Assembly (NCBI RefSeq): GCF_014640555.1
Contig: NZ_BMHE01000017.1
Location: forward strand, 62,001 to 126,000
Reading direction: 5' to 3'
DNA length: 64,000 nucleotides
Source: Paenibacillus marchantiophytorum
Lineage (GTDB): Bacteria > Bacillota > Bacilli > Paenibacillales > NBRC-103111
Below, piece after piece: positions 1 to 6,803 of this stretch (within the stretch, counting starts at the first letter, position 1; each line of letters begins with the position of its first letter). A model generated the notes under the pieces. That model had not been told where the DNA came from. It was given only the letters and a program-made list of their open reading frames with translations, and did not search any database. The translations under genes were made by a program, and so were the position numbers.

Positions 1-158
1 TAGTTCATTATATCGCCAAAGTAGCTATTTTCCGGGTCTATAAGCATCCTACAGTTCATTAGATGCACGTTGAGACCGAAATCCGCCGTAGCAAAGATGT
101 CTCCGGTGGACGCCAACAATAAATGGTAAGCTTCGCTCACCCCCAAACCCAAAAAAAT
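1..158. repeat. intergenic repeat family 2, copy A (about 150 bp, may continue left of the window)
   Basis: This stretch resembles 13107-13256 over almost its full length, by eye about three quarters identical with a few small gaps. Shared blocks include ATTTTCCGG, TCTATAAGCATCCTAC, GTTCATTAGATGC and CGGTGGACG. Each copy also repeats GTTCATTA inside itself. It lies just past the 3' end of ruvB, as copy B lies past obg. No open frame in it looks like a real protein. Function unknown. Confidence 0.7.
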
Positions 159-191
159 CTTTCGCCCCACCTTCCGGTACGGGCAAAAGAT

Positions 192-1199
192 CTATTTCTG
201 TTCCGGTACCGGCAGGCCCAGATGGTGATAAGCCGCAGGCGTGACGGTTCGGCCGCGCGGTGTTCGCTGCAAAAAACCGATTTGCAGCAAATAGGGCTCA
301 TATACATCTTCGATCGTCTGGCTCTCCTCGCCGATCGTCGCTGCAATGGTCTCCAGCCCGACAGGGCCGCCCTGGAAGCTCTGAATGATCGCTCGCAGCA
401 TTTTGTGGTCAATCTCATCCAAACCTAAGTCATCGACCTGAATGAGCTTCAGCGCCTCTCTGGAGATGTCTAGCGTGATGATGCCATCGCCTTTGACCTG
501 GGCGAAGTCGCGTACCCGCTTCAGCAAGCGATTGGCAATCCGCGGTGTTCCGCGGGAGCGCATGCCAATCTCGCGCGCAGCTTCGCCGACAATGCCGACC
601 TGCAGGATGTCGGCTGTCCGGCTGACGATGTAGGTGAGCTCCTCCACCGTGTAGAACTCCAGCCGGCTGACGACCCCGAAGCGGTCGCGCAGCGGCGCAG
701 ACAGCAGTCCGACGCGCGTCGTCGCGCCGATCAGCGTAAACGCCGGCAAGTCCAGACGCACCGAGCGCGCGCTCGGCCCCTTGCCGATGATAATGTCAAG
801 GGCAAAGTCCTCCATCGCCGGATACAACACCTCTTCCACCGTCCGGTGGAGACGGTGAATCTCGTCGATGAAGAGCACGTCCCCCTCCTGTAGATTCGTC
901 AGGATGGCAGCAAGATCTCCCGGCCGCTCAATAGCGGGACCGGAGGTTGTTCGTATGCTTACGCCAAGCTCATTGGCGATAATGTTTGACAATGTCGTTT
1001 TACCTAAGCCTGGAGGGCCGTAGAGGAGCACATGATCCAGTGCTTCTTTCCGCATCTTCGCGGCTTCGATATAAATTTTGAGGTTCTCCTTCGCCTGCTT
1101 CTGGCCGATATATTCGGCCAAATAACGAGGACGCAGACTATATTCAATGACATTGTCCTCCATCATCAAATTAGCCGATATAATCCGGTCATTATCCAT
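192..1199 (-). CDS. ruvB: Holliday junction branch migration ATPase RuvB
   Basis: RuvB is the hexameric AAA+ motor that, with RuvA, drives branch migration of Holliday junctions in recombinational repair. The protein is 335 residues, normal for the family. Walker A GPPGLGKTT is at residues 61-69, Walker B FIDE at about 110-113, and the sensor/arginine-finger segment GATTR...LRDRFG at 158-174; a winged-helix DNA-binding domain closes it. The ATG at 1199 is chosen because AGGAGG (1206-1211) precedes it. The frame stays open 42 codons further upstream, but that part is low-complexity and falls in the ruvA-ruvB spacer. Last gene of ruvC-ruvA-ruvB, separated from ruvA by an unusual 170-bp spacer. 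Confidence 0.97.
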   Translation of the reverse strand: MDNDRIISANLMMEDNVIEYSLRPRYLAEYIGQKQAKENLKIYIEAAKMRKEALDHVLLYGPPGLGKTTLSNIIANELGVSIRTTSGPAIERPGDLAAILTNLQEGDVLFIDEIHRLHRTVEEVLYPAMEDFALDIIIGKGPSARSVRLDLPAFTLIGATTRVGLLSAPLRDRFGVVSRLEFYTVEELTYIVSRTADILQVGIVGEAAREIGMRSRGTPRIANRLLKRVRDFAQVKGDGIITLDISREALKLIQVDDLGLDEIDHKMLRAIIQSFQGGPVGLETIAATIGEESQTIEDVYEPYLLQIGFLQRTPRGRTVTPAAYHHLGLPVPEQK

Positions 1200-1205
1200 G
1201 GTGAT

Positions 1206-1242
1206 CCTCCTAAGAGCTTTCCACAGGAAAGCTGACTTCGTT
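1206..1242 (-). promoter_or_regulatory. hairpin abutting the ruvB Shine-Dalgarno (shared leader element, copy 1)
   Basis: On the minus strand the order is ACGAAGTCAG, a stem AGCTTTCC / GGAAAGCT (1226-1233 with 1215-1222, loop of three), then CTTAGGAGG. The same arrangement occurs before the ECF sigma gene, safA and lonB. The stem differs in base sequence between copies but stays paired. Probably a cis-acting mRNA element acting on ribosome access or mRNA stability; function is inferred. Confidence 0.6.
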
Positions 1243-1243
1243 T

Positions 1244-1282
1244 GCTCGTTTGCTTCTGTTGCTTCTGTTGCTTCTGTTGCAC
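1244..1282 (-). repeat. 9-bp tandem repeat in the ruvA-ruvB spacer
   Basis: The minus strand reads GCAACAGAA about three times in a row, followed by the related GCAAACGAGCAAACGAAG. The block keeps the upstream frame open into ruvB. It may be translated weakly, but the better ruvB start lies after it. Looks like slippage-made low-complexity spacer. Confidence 0.6.
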
Positions 1283-1369
1283 TTGCCTCGTTTACTTCGT
1301 TGCACTTACTGGTTTGCTTCAGCAAGCGTTACTTCGCAAGCATTCACTTCCCCTCAAAACAAGCCCTTA

Positions 1370-1999
1370 CTACATCGTATACAAAGCCTGCAAAGCAAGC
1401 TTCACCAACACATCCACCGAATCCCCCGGAGTCGTTTTGGGCTTCACTTGCAGCCAAGCTCGGTCTGCTTCTGCTTCCGTATAACCCAGCGTCATCAGCG
1501 CTTCCTTCGCTTCGCTCCAGGCATGGCCGCCTTCTGTCAATTGCGCAGAACCTACTACACTCAGAGCAACAGCCGCTTCCGGACTGGAGAAACTCACAGA
1601 ACCTAATTTGTCCTTAAGATCCAGAATAATCCGTTGCGCCGTCTTCTTACCAATGCCTGGAAGTTTCGTCAAGAAAGCTAAATTCTCCTGGCTAATCGCC
1701 AAAATAACAGCCTCTGGCCTCCCGCCAGCTGCAAGAATGCCCAGTGCAACCTTAGGTCCTATGCCGGTGACATCCAGCAGCAAGCGAAACAAGGATTGCT
1801 CATCCCGTGAAATAAAACCAAATAACAAGTGGGCATCTTCACGCACATGATAATGTATGAACATCGTCACATCCTCATCTTCCTTGTGAGGCAAGGCATA
1901 AGGATTGGGACAAAATACACGGTATCCTACGCCGTTAACGTCCAGCACCGCATAATCGCTATCGCGAAACGCAACTTTCCCTCTTAAGAAATCTATCAT
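1370..1999 (-). CDS. ruvA: Holliday junction branch migration protein RuvA
   Basis: RuvA tetramers bind the four-way junction and load RuvB. The 209-residue protein begins with the OB-fold typical of the family (MIDFLRGKV...). Two helix-hairpin-helix motifs follow, LLLDVTGIGPKVALGIL at about 72-88 and LTKLPGIGKKTAQRI at about 107-122. The C-terminal domain that contacts RuvB ends in a UBA-like helix bundle with ALMTLGYTEAEADRA. The ATG overlaps the ruvC stop by 4 bp (1996-1999), so the two are probably translationally coupled. Second gene of the ruv operon. Confidence 0.96.
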   Translation of the reverse strand: MIDFLRGKVAFRDSDYAVLDVNGVGYRVFCPNPYALPHKEDEDVTMFIHYHVREDAHLLFGFISRDEQSLFRLLLDVTGIGPKVALGILAAGGRPEAVILAISQENLAFLTKLPGIGKKTAQRIILDLKDKLGSVSFSSPEAAVALSVVGSAQLTEGGHAWSEAKEALMTLGYTEAEADRAWLQVKPKTTPGDSVDVLVKLALQALYTM

Positions 2000-2499
2000 C
2001 GTTTCCTAACCTCATTTATCCTGGATTGCAAAGCTGATGAGTGTGCATGACAAATAGCAATCGCAAGGGCATCGGCCACATCATCTGGTTTAGGTATCTG
2101 CGAAAGTTTAAGTAAAATTTTGACCATTTCCTGCACTTGGCGCTTCTCCGCATTGCCATAGCCAACAACGGATTGCTTCACTTGCAGAGGGGTATACTCA
2201 GCTACGGGCAGCCCGGCTTGAACACCTGCAAGAATCATGACACCTCGCGCTTGCCCTACCGTAAATGCCGTTGTTACATTCCTATTAAAAAATAATTTCT
2301 CAATCGACATCGCGTCGGGTTTATATTTCTCTATTAATTGCACCGTAGCATCATAGACATCCTTGAGCCTGATGCCAGGGTCCGTATGTGCCTCGGTTTG
2401 AATGGAGCCATACTGCACAGGAACGAGCTTGCTGCCAATCTTATCAATAAAGCCAAAACCTACAATCGCGATCCCCGGATCAATCCCCAGAATACGCAC
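1996..2499 (-). CDS. ruvC: crossover junction endodeoxyribonuclease RuvC
   Basis: RuvC resolves Holliday junctions by paired nicks. Counting from the chosen GTG, the protein is 167 residues and starts MRILGIDPG, the usual RuvC N-terminus. The four acidic metal ligands of the RNase H fold are visible: Asp7, Glu67 (SIEKLFF), Asp140 and Asp143 (PDDVADALAIA). The GTG at 2499 has GGGAGAG seven bases upstream. A longer ATG-started frame (to 2532) would add 11 residues that have no counterpart in RuvC. B. subtilis lacks ruvC in this operon (it uses RecU), so its presence here is a lineage trait. Confidence 0.93.
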   Translation of the reverse strand: MRILGIDPGIAIVGFGFIDKIGSKLVPVQYGSIQTEAHTDPGIRLKDVYDATVQLIEKYKPDAMSIEKLFFNRNVTTAFTVGQARGVMILAGVQAGLPVAEYTPLQVKQSVVGYGNAEKRQVQEMVKILLKLSQIPKPDDVADALAIAICHAHSSALQSRINEVRKR

Positions 2500-2547
2500 A
2501 GCATTTCTCTCCCATCTAAAAAAAGCGAACATATGTAGTCATTTCTC

Positions 2548-2553
2548 ATTATA
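2548..2553 (-). promoter_or_regulatory. extended -10 promoter for ruvCAB
   Basis: The minus strand carries TGCTATAAT, an extended -10 box, 50 bases before the ruvC start and just after the bofC terminator. No good -35 box is seen. The terminator upstream means the ruv operon needs its own promoter here. Confidence 0.45.
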
Positions 2554-2568
2554 GCAGATAACAAAAAA

Positions 2569-2604
2569 AAGAGATAGACTCGGGAATCCCCTTATCCATC
2601 TCTT
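2569..2604 (-). terminator. intrinsic terminator of bofC
   Basis: On the minus strand AAGAGAT (2604-2598) pairs with ATCTCTT (2575-2569), with further inner pairing, followed by a run of eight T. Confidence 0.75.
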
Positions 2605-2618
2605 CTTTTCACCTTATT

Positions 2619-3290
2619 TTAAGGCCTTGTCATCGCCCGTTCTGTCTCCTCAACGGCATAATCGCTGAATGTAGATAATACGCTATTATACTCCTCTATA
2701 TCCGATACACGTATTCCCTCATGCAGCTGCTGAACCGTATCGCGAGGTAAACTGCTTTCCAAATACTGAATATTCAACTGGAAAAATGTCCGAATCACAT
2801 TGTCCTTGGTCGGCGTCCCGTTAAAAAGCGAGAGATTGCTGCTGCCATCGATCCCGAATACCGCTTTCTCTTTGCAGGCAGGCGATAAATCCTCGATATT
2901 TTCGGTGAATGTCACCTCACCGCCAGCGTTCAGGCTGAACACCCACTCAGGATGTTTGAGCTGCATAGCCAGCAGTTGTTCTGAGGTTTGGAGGCCTAGT
3001 TGACTTTTTTCTTCGCCACAGACATAAGATTTCAGCAAATAACTTTCTCTGCTATCAGTTATTCGTTTCAGGGTTTCCATCGCTTCTTTTAACCGTTCAT
3101 TGTCTACTGGCGTTAATTGCGCCATAGCCGACCTAACGTCTGCGCCCGAACGTCCTGCATTTAAACCCATATTAGAAGCATACAACTGCCAACCCGCAAT
3201 TCCGGCAAGAAAGAACATCCCTAACGTCAACAAACTGCGTTTTCGCCGCAGCTTTCTTTTCCAATGCTTCAAAAAGCGTTGTACATTCAC
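2619..3290 (-). CDS. bofC: BofC, forespore regulator of the sigma-K checkpoint
   Basis: BofC is made in the forespore and secreted into the intermembrane space, where it restrains the SpoIVB protease and so delays sigma-K activation. The 223-residue protein has a basic N-terminus and one membrane/signal segment at about residues 20-37. The family pattern follows: HPEWVFSL...GGEVTF, DLSPACKEKAVFGIDG, LSLFNGTP and FFQLNIQYLESSLP. The GTG start has AAGGGG six bases upstream. Its neighbours fit B. subtilis (ruvA-ruvB-bofC). Its partners spoIVFA and spoIVFB lie at 18-20 kb of this window. Confidence 0.9.
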   Translation of the reverse strand: MNVQRFLKHWKRKLRRKRSLLTLGMFFLAGIAGWQLYASNMGLNAGRSGADVRSAMAQLTPVDNERLKEAMETLKRITDSRESYLLKSYVCGEEKSQLGLQTSEQLLAMQLKHPEWVFSLNAGGEVTFTENIEDLSPACKEKAVFGIDGSSNLSLFNGTPTKDNVIRTFFQLNIQYLESSLPRDTVQQLHEGIRVSDIEEYNSVLSTFSDYAVEETERAMTRP

Positions 3291-3319
3291 TGATATCCCC
3301 TTCTATCTCTTTTTTCCGT

Positions 3320-3348
3320 ATTGTTTCCATTTGCATCAAACGCTATAC
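3320..3348 (-). promoter_or_regulatory. sigma-F/sigma-G type promoter of bofC
   Basis: The minus strand has GTATA (3348-3344), a 15-bp spacer and GGAAACAAT (3328-3320). This matches the forespore consensus GYATA / GGnnAnAnT. bofC is known to be a forespore gene in B. subtilis, which supports the call. Confidence 0.55.
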
Positions 3349-3372
3349 ATCATTTACCATAGAGAGAGAAGC

Positions 3373-3417
3373 ATGAAAACAATCAAGACGGACGGTGAGC
3401 CCTATCATGAAAAGTAA
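3373..3417 (+). CDS. possible 14-residue leader peptide
   Basis: ATG at 3373 opens a 14-codon frame (MKTIKTDGEPYHEK) that ends at 3417, past the ATG of the next gene at 3407. A purine-rich GAGAGAGAAG precedes it. The overlap could couple translation of the downstream membrane protein. It is too short to judge from composition, so this is tentative. Confidence 0.2.
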   Translation: MKTIKTDGEPYHEK

Positions 3418-3622
3418 AAAACGGATCAAACGTACAACACTCCTAATCATAGGAGTTGTCCTGTTATGGGGGTCAGTCGCCATTTGGAATGAAGTACAAA
3501 AAAGCAGGTCATCTGTAACCACACCACGTTCAACATCAGCCTCACATCCTTCACCTAGTCAAAAAAGTAACCAAACCTCCATAAATTCTGTCACAAATGG
3601 GTATAAAATCAGCTCTCAATAG
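3407..3622 (+). CDS. small single-pass membrane protein of unknown function
   Basis: I do not recognise this 71-residue protein. It has a basic start (MKSKKRIKRTT), one membrane helix at about residues 11-27 (LLIIGVVLLWGSVAIW), and a Ser/Thr/Pro/Gln-rich tail of about 40 residues. The topology suggests an exported tail. The ATG at 3407 has GGTGAG eight bases upstream; an ATG four codons earlier lacks a good site. It is divergent from bofC and precedes the ECF sigma gene. An anti-sigma role is conceivable from position but nothing in the sequence shows it. Confidence 0.5.
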   Translation: MKSKKRIKRTTLLIIGVVLLWGSVAIWNEVQKSRSSVTTPRSTSASHPSPSQKSNQTSINSVTNGYKISSQ

Positions 3623-3630
3623 CTTACAAT

Positions 3631-3658
3631 TTGACTGTAGCCACAGAAATGATATAGT
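3631..3658 (+). promoter_or_regulatory. sigma-A type promoter upstream of the ECF sigma gene
   Basis: TTGACT (3631-3636) and TATAGT (3653-3658) are 16 bp apart. The predicted start lies about 120 bp before the sigma gene, so the leader contains the hairpin element at 3735-3776. I see no AAC/CGT-type ECF autoregulatory promoter. Confidence 0.5.
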
Positions 3659-3734
3659 CAGAAGTAGATGAAATACTCTCATACTTATTCAGGAAAAACG
3701 ATATAAATGGAATTAGGAAAAAATGACTAAATTT

Positions 3735-3776
3735 TATGCTTTCGAAGCCAGTTTTCTAACGAAAACTCTAAGGAGG
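3735..3776 (+). promoter_or_regulatory. hairpin abutting the Shine-Dalgarno of the ECF sigma gene (shared leader element, copy 2)
   Basis: In order: ATGCTTTCGAAGCC, which can form a small GCTT/AAGC hairpin (3738-3748), then stem AGTTTTC / GAAAACT (3750-3756 with 3761-3767, loop TAAC), then CTAAGGAGG. The same order with compensated stem changes precedes safA, ruvB and, in part, lonB. Confidence 0.65.
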
Positions 3777-3785
3777 GGAACCATC

Positions 3786-4397
3786 ATGAATGTGGCAGAA
3801 CTGCAATTGATCCAATTATCCAGACGTGGCGATCGCAACGCTTTCGTGGAATTAGTCGAGCTGTACCGCAACAAAATACAAAAGCTGGCTTTCCGAATGC
3901 TGCACAATCGACCAGATTCGGAGGACATTGTCCAAGAAACTTTTATCCGTGTCTATCTGAACTTAAATCATTATGATGAAAGCCAGAATTTTTCTACATG
4001 GATTTATCGCATCGGCAAAAATGTGGCTATTGATTTGCTCCGCAAAAAAAGACCTGTTCAATCCCTTGACGCCGAGCTTAACGATCATGACGATGACTAC
4101 AGCTACTACAGCAAGCTGGCCAGTCAAGACCAATCTCCGGAGCATGCCGTGCTGCAAACCGAGATTCAGGATCACGTGCATACGTCGATTAATAAATTAG
4201 CTGATAAATACAAAAGTGTCATCACACTTTACTATCTTGAAGAGCTGTCACTGCAAGAAATCAGTTCAAAGCTGAATTTGCCCATTACAACGGTGAAAAC
4301 CCGCTTGCATCGCGGACGTGAGCTGCTCCGCAAGAAATGGGGCATGAATTTCGTCGTTGGATTAATGGTGTTTTTTACGATCGGCATGATTGCCTAA
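3786..4397 (+). CDS. sigW: SigW-like ECF RNA polymerase sigma factor with a hydrophobic C-terminal tail
   Basis: This extracytoplasmic-function sigma factor directs RNA polymerase to a stress regulon. Of 203 residues, region 2 spans about 10-90 (DSEDIVQETFIRVYLNL, FSTWIYRIGKNVAIDLLRKKRP) and region 4 about 130-185 (LADKYKSVITLYYLEELSLQ, TTVKTRLHRGRELLRKK). The pattern is closest to B. subtilis SigW. After region 4 comes a 17-19 residue hydrophobic tail (FVVGLMVFFTIGMIA), absent from B. subtilis SigW and long enough for a membrane helix. No anti-sigma gene follows; a terminator does. The ATG at 3786 has AGGAGGGG before it; the upstream ATG at 3723 is inside the leader. The exact subfamily name is less sure than the ECF call. 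Confidence 0.82.
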   Translation: MNVAELQLIQLSRRGDRNAFVELVELYRNKIQKLAFRMLHNRPDSEDIVQETFIRVYLNLNHYDESQNFSTWIYRIGKNVAIDLLRKKRPVQSLDAELNDHDDDYSYYSKLASQDQSPEHAVLQTEIQDHVHTSINKLADKYKSVITLYYLEELSLQEISSKLNLPITTVKTRLHRGRELLRKKWGMNFVVGLMVFFTIGMIA

Positions 4398-4411
4398 GAT
4401 TGAACAAAAGC

Positions 4412-4452
4412 AAAAAGCCTCCTAACCCACAGCCGTGGTTAGGAGGCTTTTT
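4412..4452. terminator. bidirectional terminator between the sigma gene and safA
   Basis: AAAAAGCCTCCTAACC (4412-4427) pairs with GGTTAGGAGGCTTTTT (4437-4452), a perfect 16-bp stem ending in A/T runs on both sides, so it can stop both converging genes. Confidence 0.9.
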
Positions 4453-4458
4453 ATTCGC

Positions 4459-5754
4459 TCAGTAATTAATCCAAGGTCCAACAGGTTTGGTATCCTCTTC
4501 CTGCCTGTCAACAGCTCTCTGTTGACGTCTCAAGAAGGCATTCAAAGCTGAGTTGCCTGATAGTCTCACTTTTTTGGTGGATCTGCTGCTTTTGGATTTT
4601 GCTGGCTTCTCCGAACGGATGTCAATTTCGACCACTTCTTCCGTATCCTTTTCTTTGGCTAATTCATGTGTATGGACTTGCGGCATCATAGGAGCCTCGT
4701 AAGGAGCCTGATAGTGCGCACCGGCAAAAGGGATCCCGTACGGATCCTCCGCATAGCCATAAGGGTTATGACCCGCTTGAGCGTGATGCATGTCGTAAGG
4801 CGATGCCAGTGGAGGATACAGACCAGGAATGGTCGGCAAACCTTGTTGAAAGCTATCCCATGGCATTCCTACGGAACCGGTTGGATAACTGGCCGGGAAG
4901 GCTGACCAAGGCTGCTCCATCATTGAAGGACCGCCACAACCGCATCCTTCTTCGCTGGCAAGATTGGCTTGCGGCATCCCTCCATAAGGATGCTGCTCCC
5001 ACGGAGGCTGCTGATACGATGAAAAAGCTGGATAAGTCGCAGCTTCCGGCTGCTCATTGGCGGGCTGCGCGAATACCTCTGTTGCCTTAATATGAAATTG
5101 GTGAAAAGGATGAACCGCTTGCTCATACGGACTTTCCAAACCGATAACACCAGGTTCAGGTTGCGGTATCACCGGAACCGACGCTATTGGTGCTGCCGCA
5201 ATTGGTTGTTCTGCAACCGGGGCTTCTTCCACTTCCGGCGCTGGTACTATTGCAGGTTCAGGCGTTTGAGCAACTGGAGGTGCTGCCTGCTGCCCGCTTG
5301 TATCCATATTCGGCCAAGGCTGTAAATTCGGCACTTGTTCGAATGGCATGGTCGAAGGCTTCGCAGAATTTATAGGCTTAATCCCCGCATGGTCTTGACC
5401 CTGATGATGTTGATGATTGGCTTTGGGAACATAAACGATTTCCCCTGTCATAAGTACATTGGGATTCTTAAGCTGTGGATTCGCTTGAATCATCGCCTGC
5501 AGCGGTACATCCCACGCTTTGCCCAATTTCCATAAGCTATCTCCCTGCGCCACGACATGCTTATACGCATACTCCTCAGGCGGCGCAATATGACTCGGTT
5601 TCGAAGGTATCTTCACCTTCATCCCGATGTCAAGATGATTCGGGTCTGCCAGCTGCGGATTGAGTGCGATAATCTGGTCCAGCGTGGTGTGATACTTGGT
5701 TGCAAGCTCGTACAGGGAGTCTCCCTTTTTGACAATATGGATTTTCAACACCAT
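4459..5754 (-). CDS. safA: SafA-like spore coat/cortex protein with two LysM domains
   Basis: SafA sits at the cortex-coat boundary and recruits coat proteins with SpoVID. This 431-residue protein starts with a LysM domain (residues 2-47, VKKGDSLYELATKYHTTLDQI) and a second LysM (about 62-107, VAQGDSLWKLGKAWDVPLQAM). B. subtilis SafA has only one. A long Pro/Gln/Tyr/Ala-rich middle follows with a GCGCGG cluster, and the end is basic. The ATG at 5754 follows AGGAGG (5756-5761); the frame is open 22 codons further but that part is the hairpin leader. Possible mother-cell sigma-E-like boxes (TAATATC at 5858-5852, CATAAG at 5839-5834) lie upstream but are weak. Confidence 0.8.
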   Translation of the reverse strand: MVLKIHIVKKGDSLYELATKYHTTLDQIIALNPQLADPNHLDIGMKVKIPSKPSHIAPPEEYAYKHVVAQGDSLWKLGKAWDVPLQAMIQANPQLKNPNVLMTGEIVYVPKANHQHHQGQDHAGIKPINSAKPSTMPFEQVPNLQPWPNMDTSGQQAAPPVAQTPEPAIVPAPEVEEAPVAEQPIAAAPIASVPVIPQPEPGVIGLESPYEQAVHPFHQFHIKATEVFAQPANEQPEAATYPAFSSYQQPPWEQHPYGGMPQANLASEEGCGCGGPSMMEQPWSAFPASYPTGSVGMPWDSFQQGLPTIPGLYPPLASPYDMHHAQAGHNPYGYAEDPYGIPFAGAHYQAPYEAPMMPQVHTHELAKEKDTEEVVEIDIRSEKPAKSKSSRSTKKVRLSGNSALNAFLRRQQRAVDRQEEDTKPVGPWINY

Positions 5755-5755
5755 A

Positions 5756-5800
5756 CCTCCTTTGAGTTTTTCGTCAGAAAAACTGGCTTCGTAAGCATAA
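5756..5800 (-). promoter_or_regulatory. hairpin abutting the safA Shine-Dalgarno (shared leader element, copy 3)
   Basis: Minus strand: ATGCTTACGAAGCC with a small GCTT/AAGC hairpin, then a perfect 8-bp stem AGTTTTTC / GAAAAACT (5784-5777 with 5772-5765, loop TGAC), then CAAAGGAGG. Nearly identical to copy 2, although the two genes are on opposite strands and encode unrelated proteins. Confidence 0.65.
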
Positions 5801-5903
5801 TCTTCAAGACTCCTCACCAAACCTGCTGTGCGTCTTATGCTTATTCACATTGATATTACAGTTTATGCACGTTCCTAGGCTTTTGCCCCTTTTGGACAAA
5901 AAA

Positions 5904-5932
5904 ATTCCCATGCGCTTATAACGCATGGGAAT
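5904..5932 (-). terminator. intrinsic terminator of the pheB-hom-thrB-pheA operon
   Basis: A perfect 11-bp stem (ATTCCCATGCG with CGCATGGGAAT, loop of seven) followed on the minus strand by seven T. Confidence 0.92.
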
Positions 5933-5939
5933 AGCTGAA

Positions 5940-6803
5940 TCAACTTATATACGAATAGCTTGGGTAACTGCCCAAAATTCGGACCTGACAACCAATGGCT
6001 TCAATTTCTTGAATCGCTGATGGCAGAAGCACGGAATCCAATGAATCTGCGATGTCGATATAAAAGTAGTAAGTGCCTAATTTCTTCTTTGTCGGCTTGG
6101 ACTCAATCTTGGACAGATTGATTCGGCGCCAAGCAAACGCGGACAGCACTTGATGAAGAGCTCCCGGGTAGTCTTCAGGCAACGTCACCAATATCGTTGT
6201 TTTCCTATCTGCCGATGTCGGAAGCTCAGGAGCCTCTTCGCCCACCAATAGAAAGCGAGTCATATTGTCTTTATGATCCTGTATTTCCTTCTCCAGCATG
6301 GGTACGCCATAATTGGTTGAAGCAATCGCCGTTCCGATCGCAGCGACCGCAGGGTCCTGCAAAGCGGACACCAGCCTTACCCCTTCAGCTGTAGAACTCA
6401 CCTGCTCAAACTCGGCTCCGCTCAAATATTTCTTCATAAATCGGCTGCACTGCGCAGGAACGACATGATGAGACAATACCTTACGAATATGCTGATACGG
6501 ATTCGATCCCTCATCTTGGCCTTCCTTATTGGCAAAACCAATCAGATTCATATCAATGGGGAATACCCACTCCGCGCGTATCGGTAAATTCACTTCATGC
6601 ACCAGCCAGTCAACGTGCAAATGTACTGAGCCTTCCAAAGTGTTCTCAATCGGAATCACACTGAGATCTGTTTCCCCCGCTACCGTCGCATTAAAAACTT
6701 CGGAAATCAATTTATAAGAGATATAAATAAAGTCATCTTTCAAGAAATGACGGGTAGCTTCTTCCGAGAAGGTACTCGGCCCTAGAATAGCCACTTTCTT
6801 CAT
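5940..6803 (-). CDS. pheA: prephenate dehydratase
   Basis: Converts prephenate to phenylpyruvate, the committed step to phenylalanine. The 287-residue monofunctional enzyme has the periplasmic-binding-like catalytic domain (VAILGPSTFSEEA at the start, VIPIENTLEGSV near 50, and DNMTRFLLVG near 180 carrying the catalytic Thr). A C-terminal ACT domain (about 200-280, KTTILVTLPEDYPGALHQVL and LSKIESKP) should bind phenylalanine as feedback inhibitor. The start overlaps thrB by 4 bp. Last gene of the operon. Confidence 0.96.
   Translation of the reverse strand: MKKVAILGPSTFSEEATRHFLKDDFIYISYKLISEVFNATVAGETDLSVIPIENTLEGSVHLHVDWLVHEVNLPIRAEWVFPIDMNLIGFANKEGQDEGSNPYQHIRKVLSHHVVPAQCSRFMKKYLSGAEFEQVSSTAEGVRLVSALQDPAVAAIGTAIASTNYGVPMLEKEIQDHKDNMTRFLLVGEEAPELPTSADRKTTILVTLPEDYPGALHQVLSAFAWRRINLSKIESKPTKKKLGTYYFYIDIADSLDSVLLPSAIQEIEAIGCQVRILGSYPSYSYIS

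Noticed and set aside
1199..1325. Longer RuvB start giving 42 extra residues
   Set aside because: The extra part is low-complexity Glu/Ala/Thr repeat, and a strong AGGAGG sits before the internal ATG that yields a normal RuvB.
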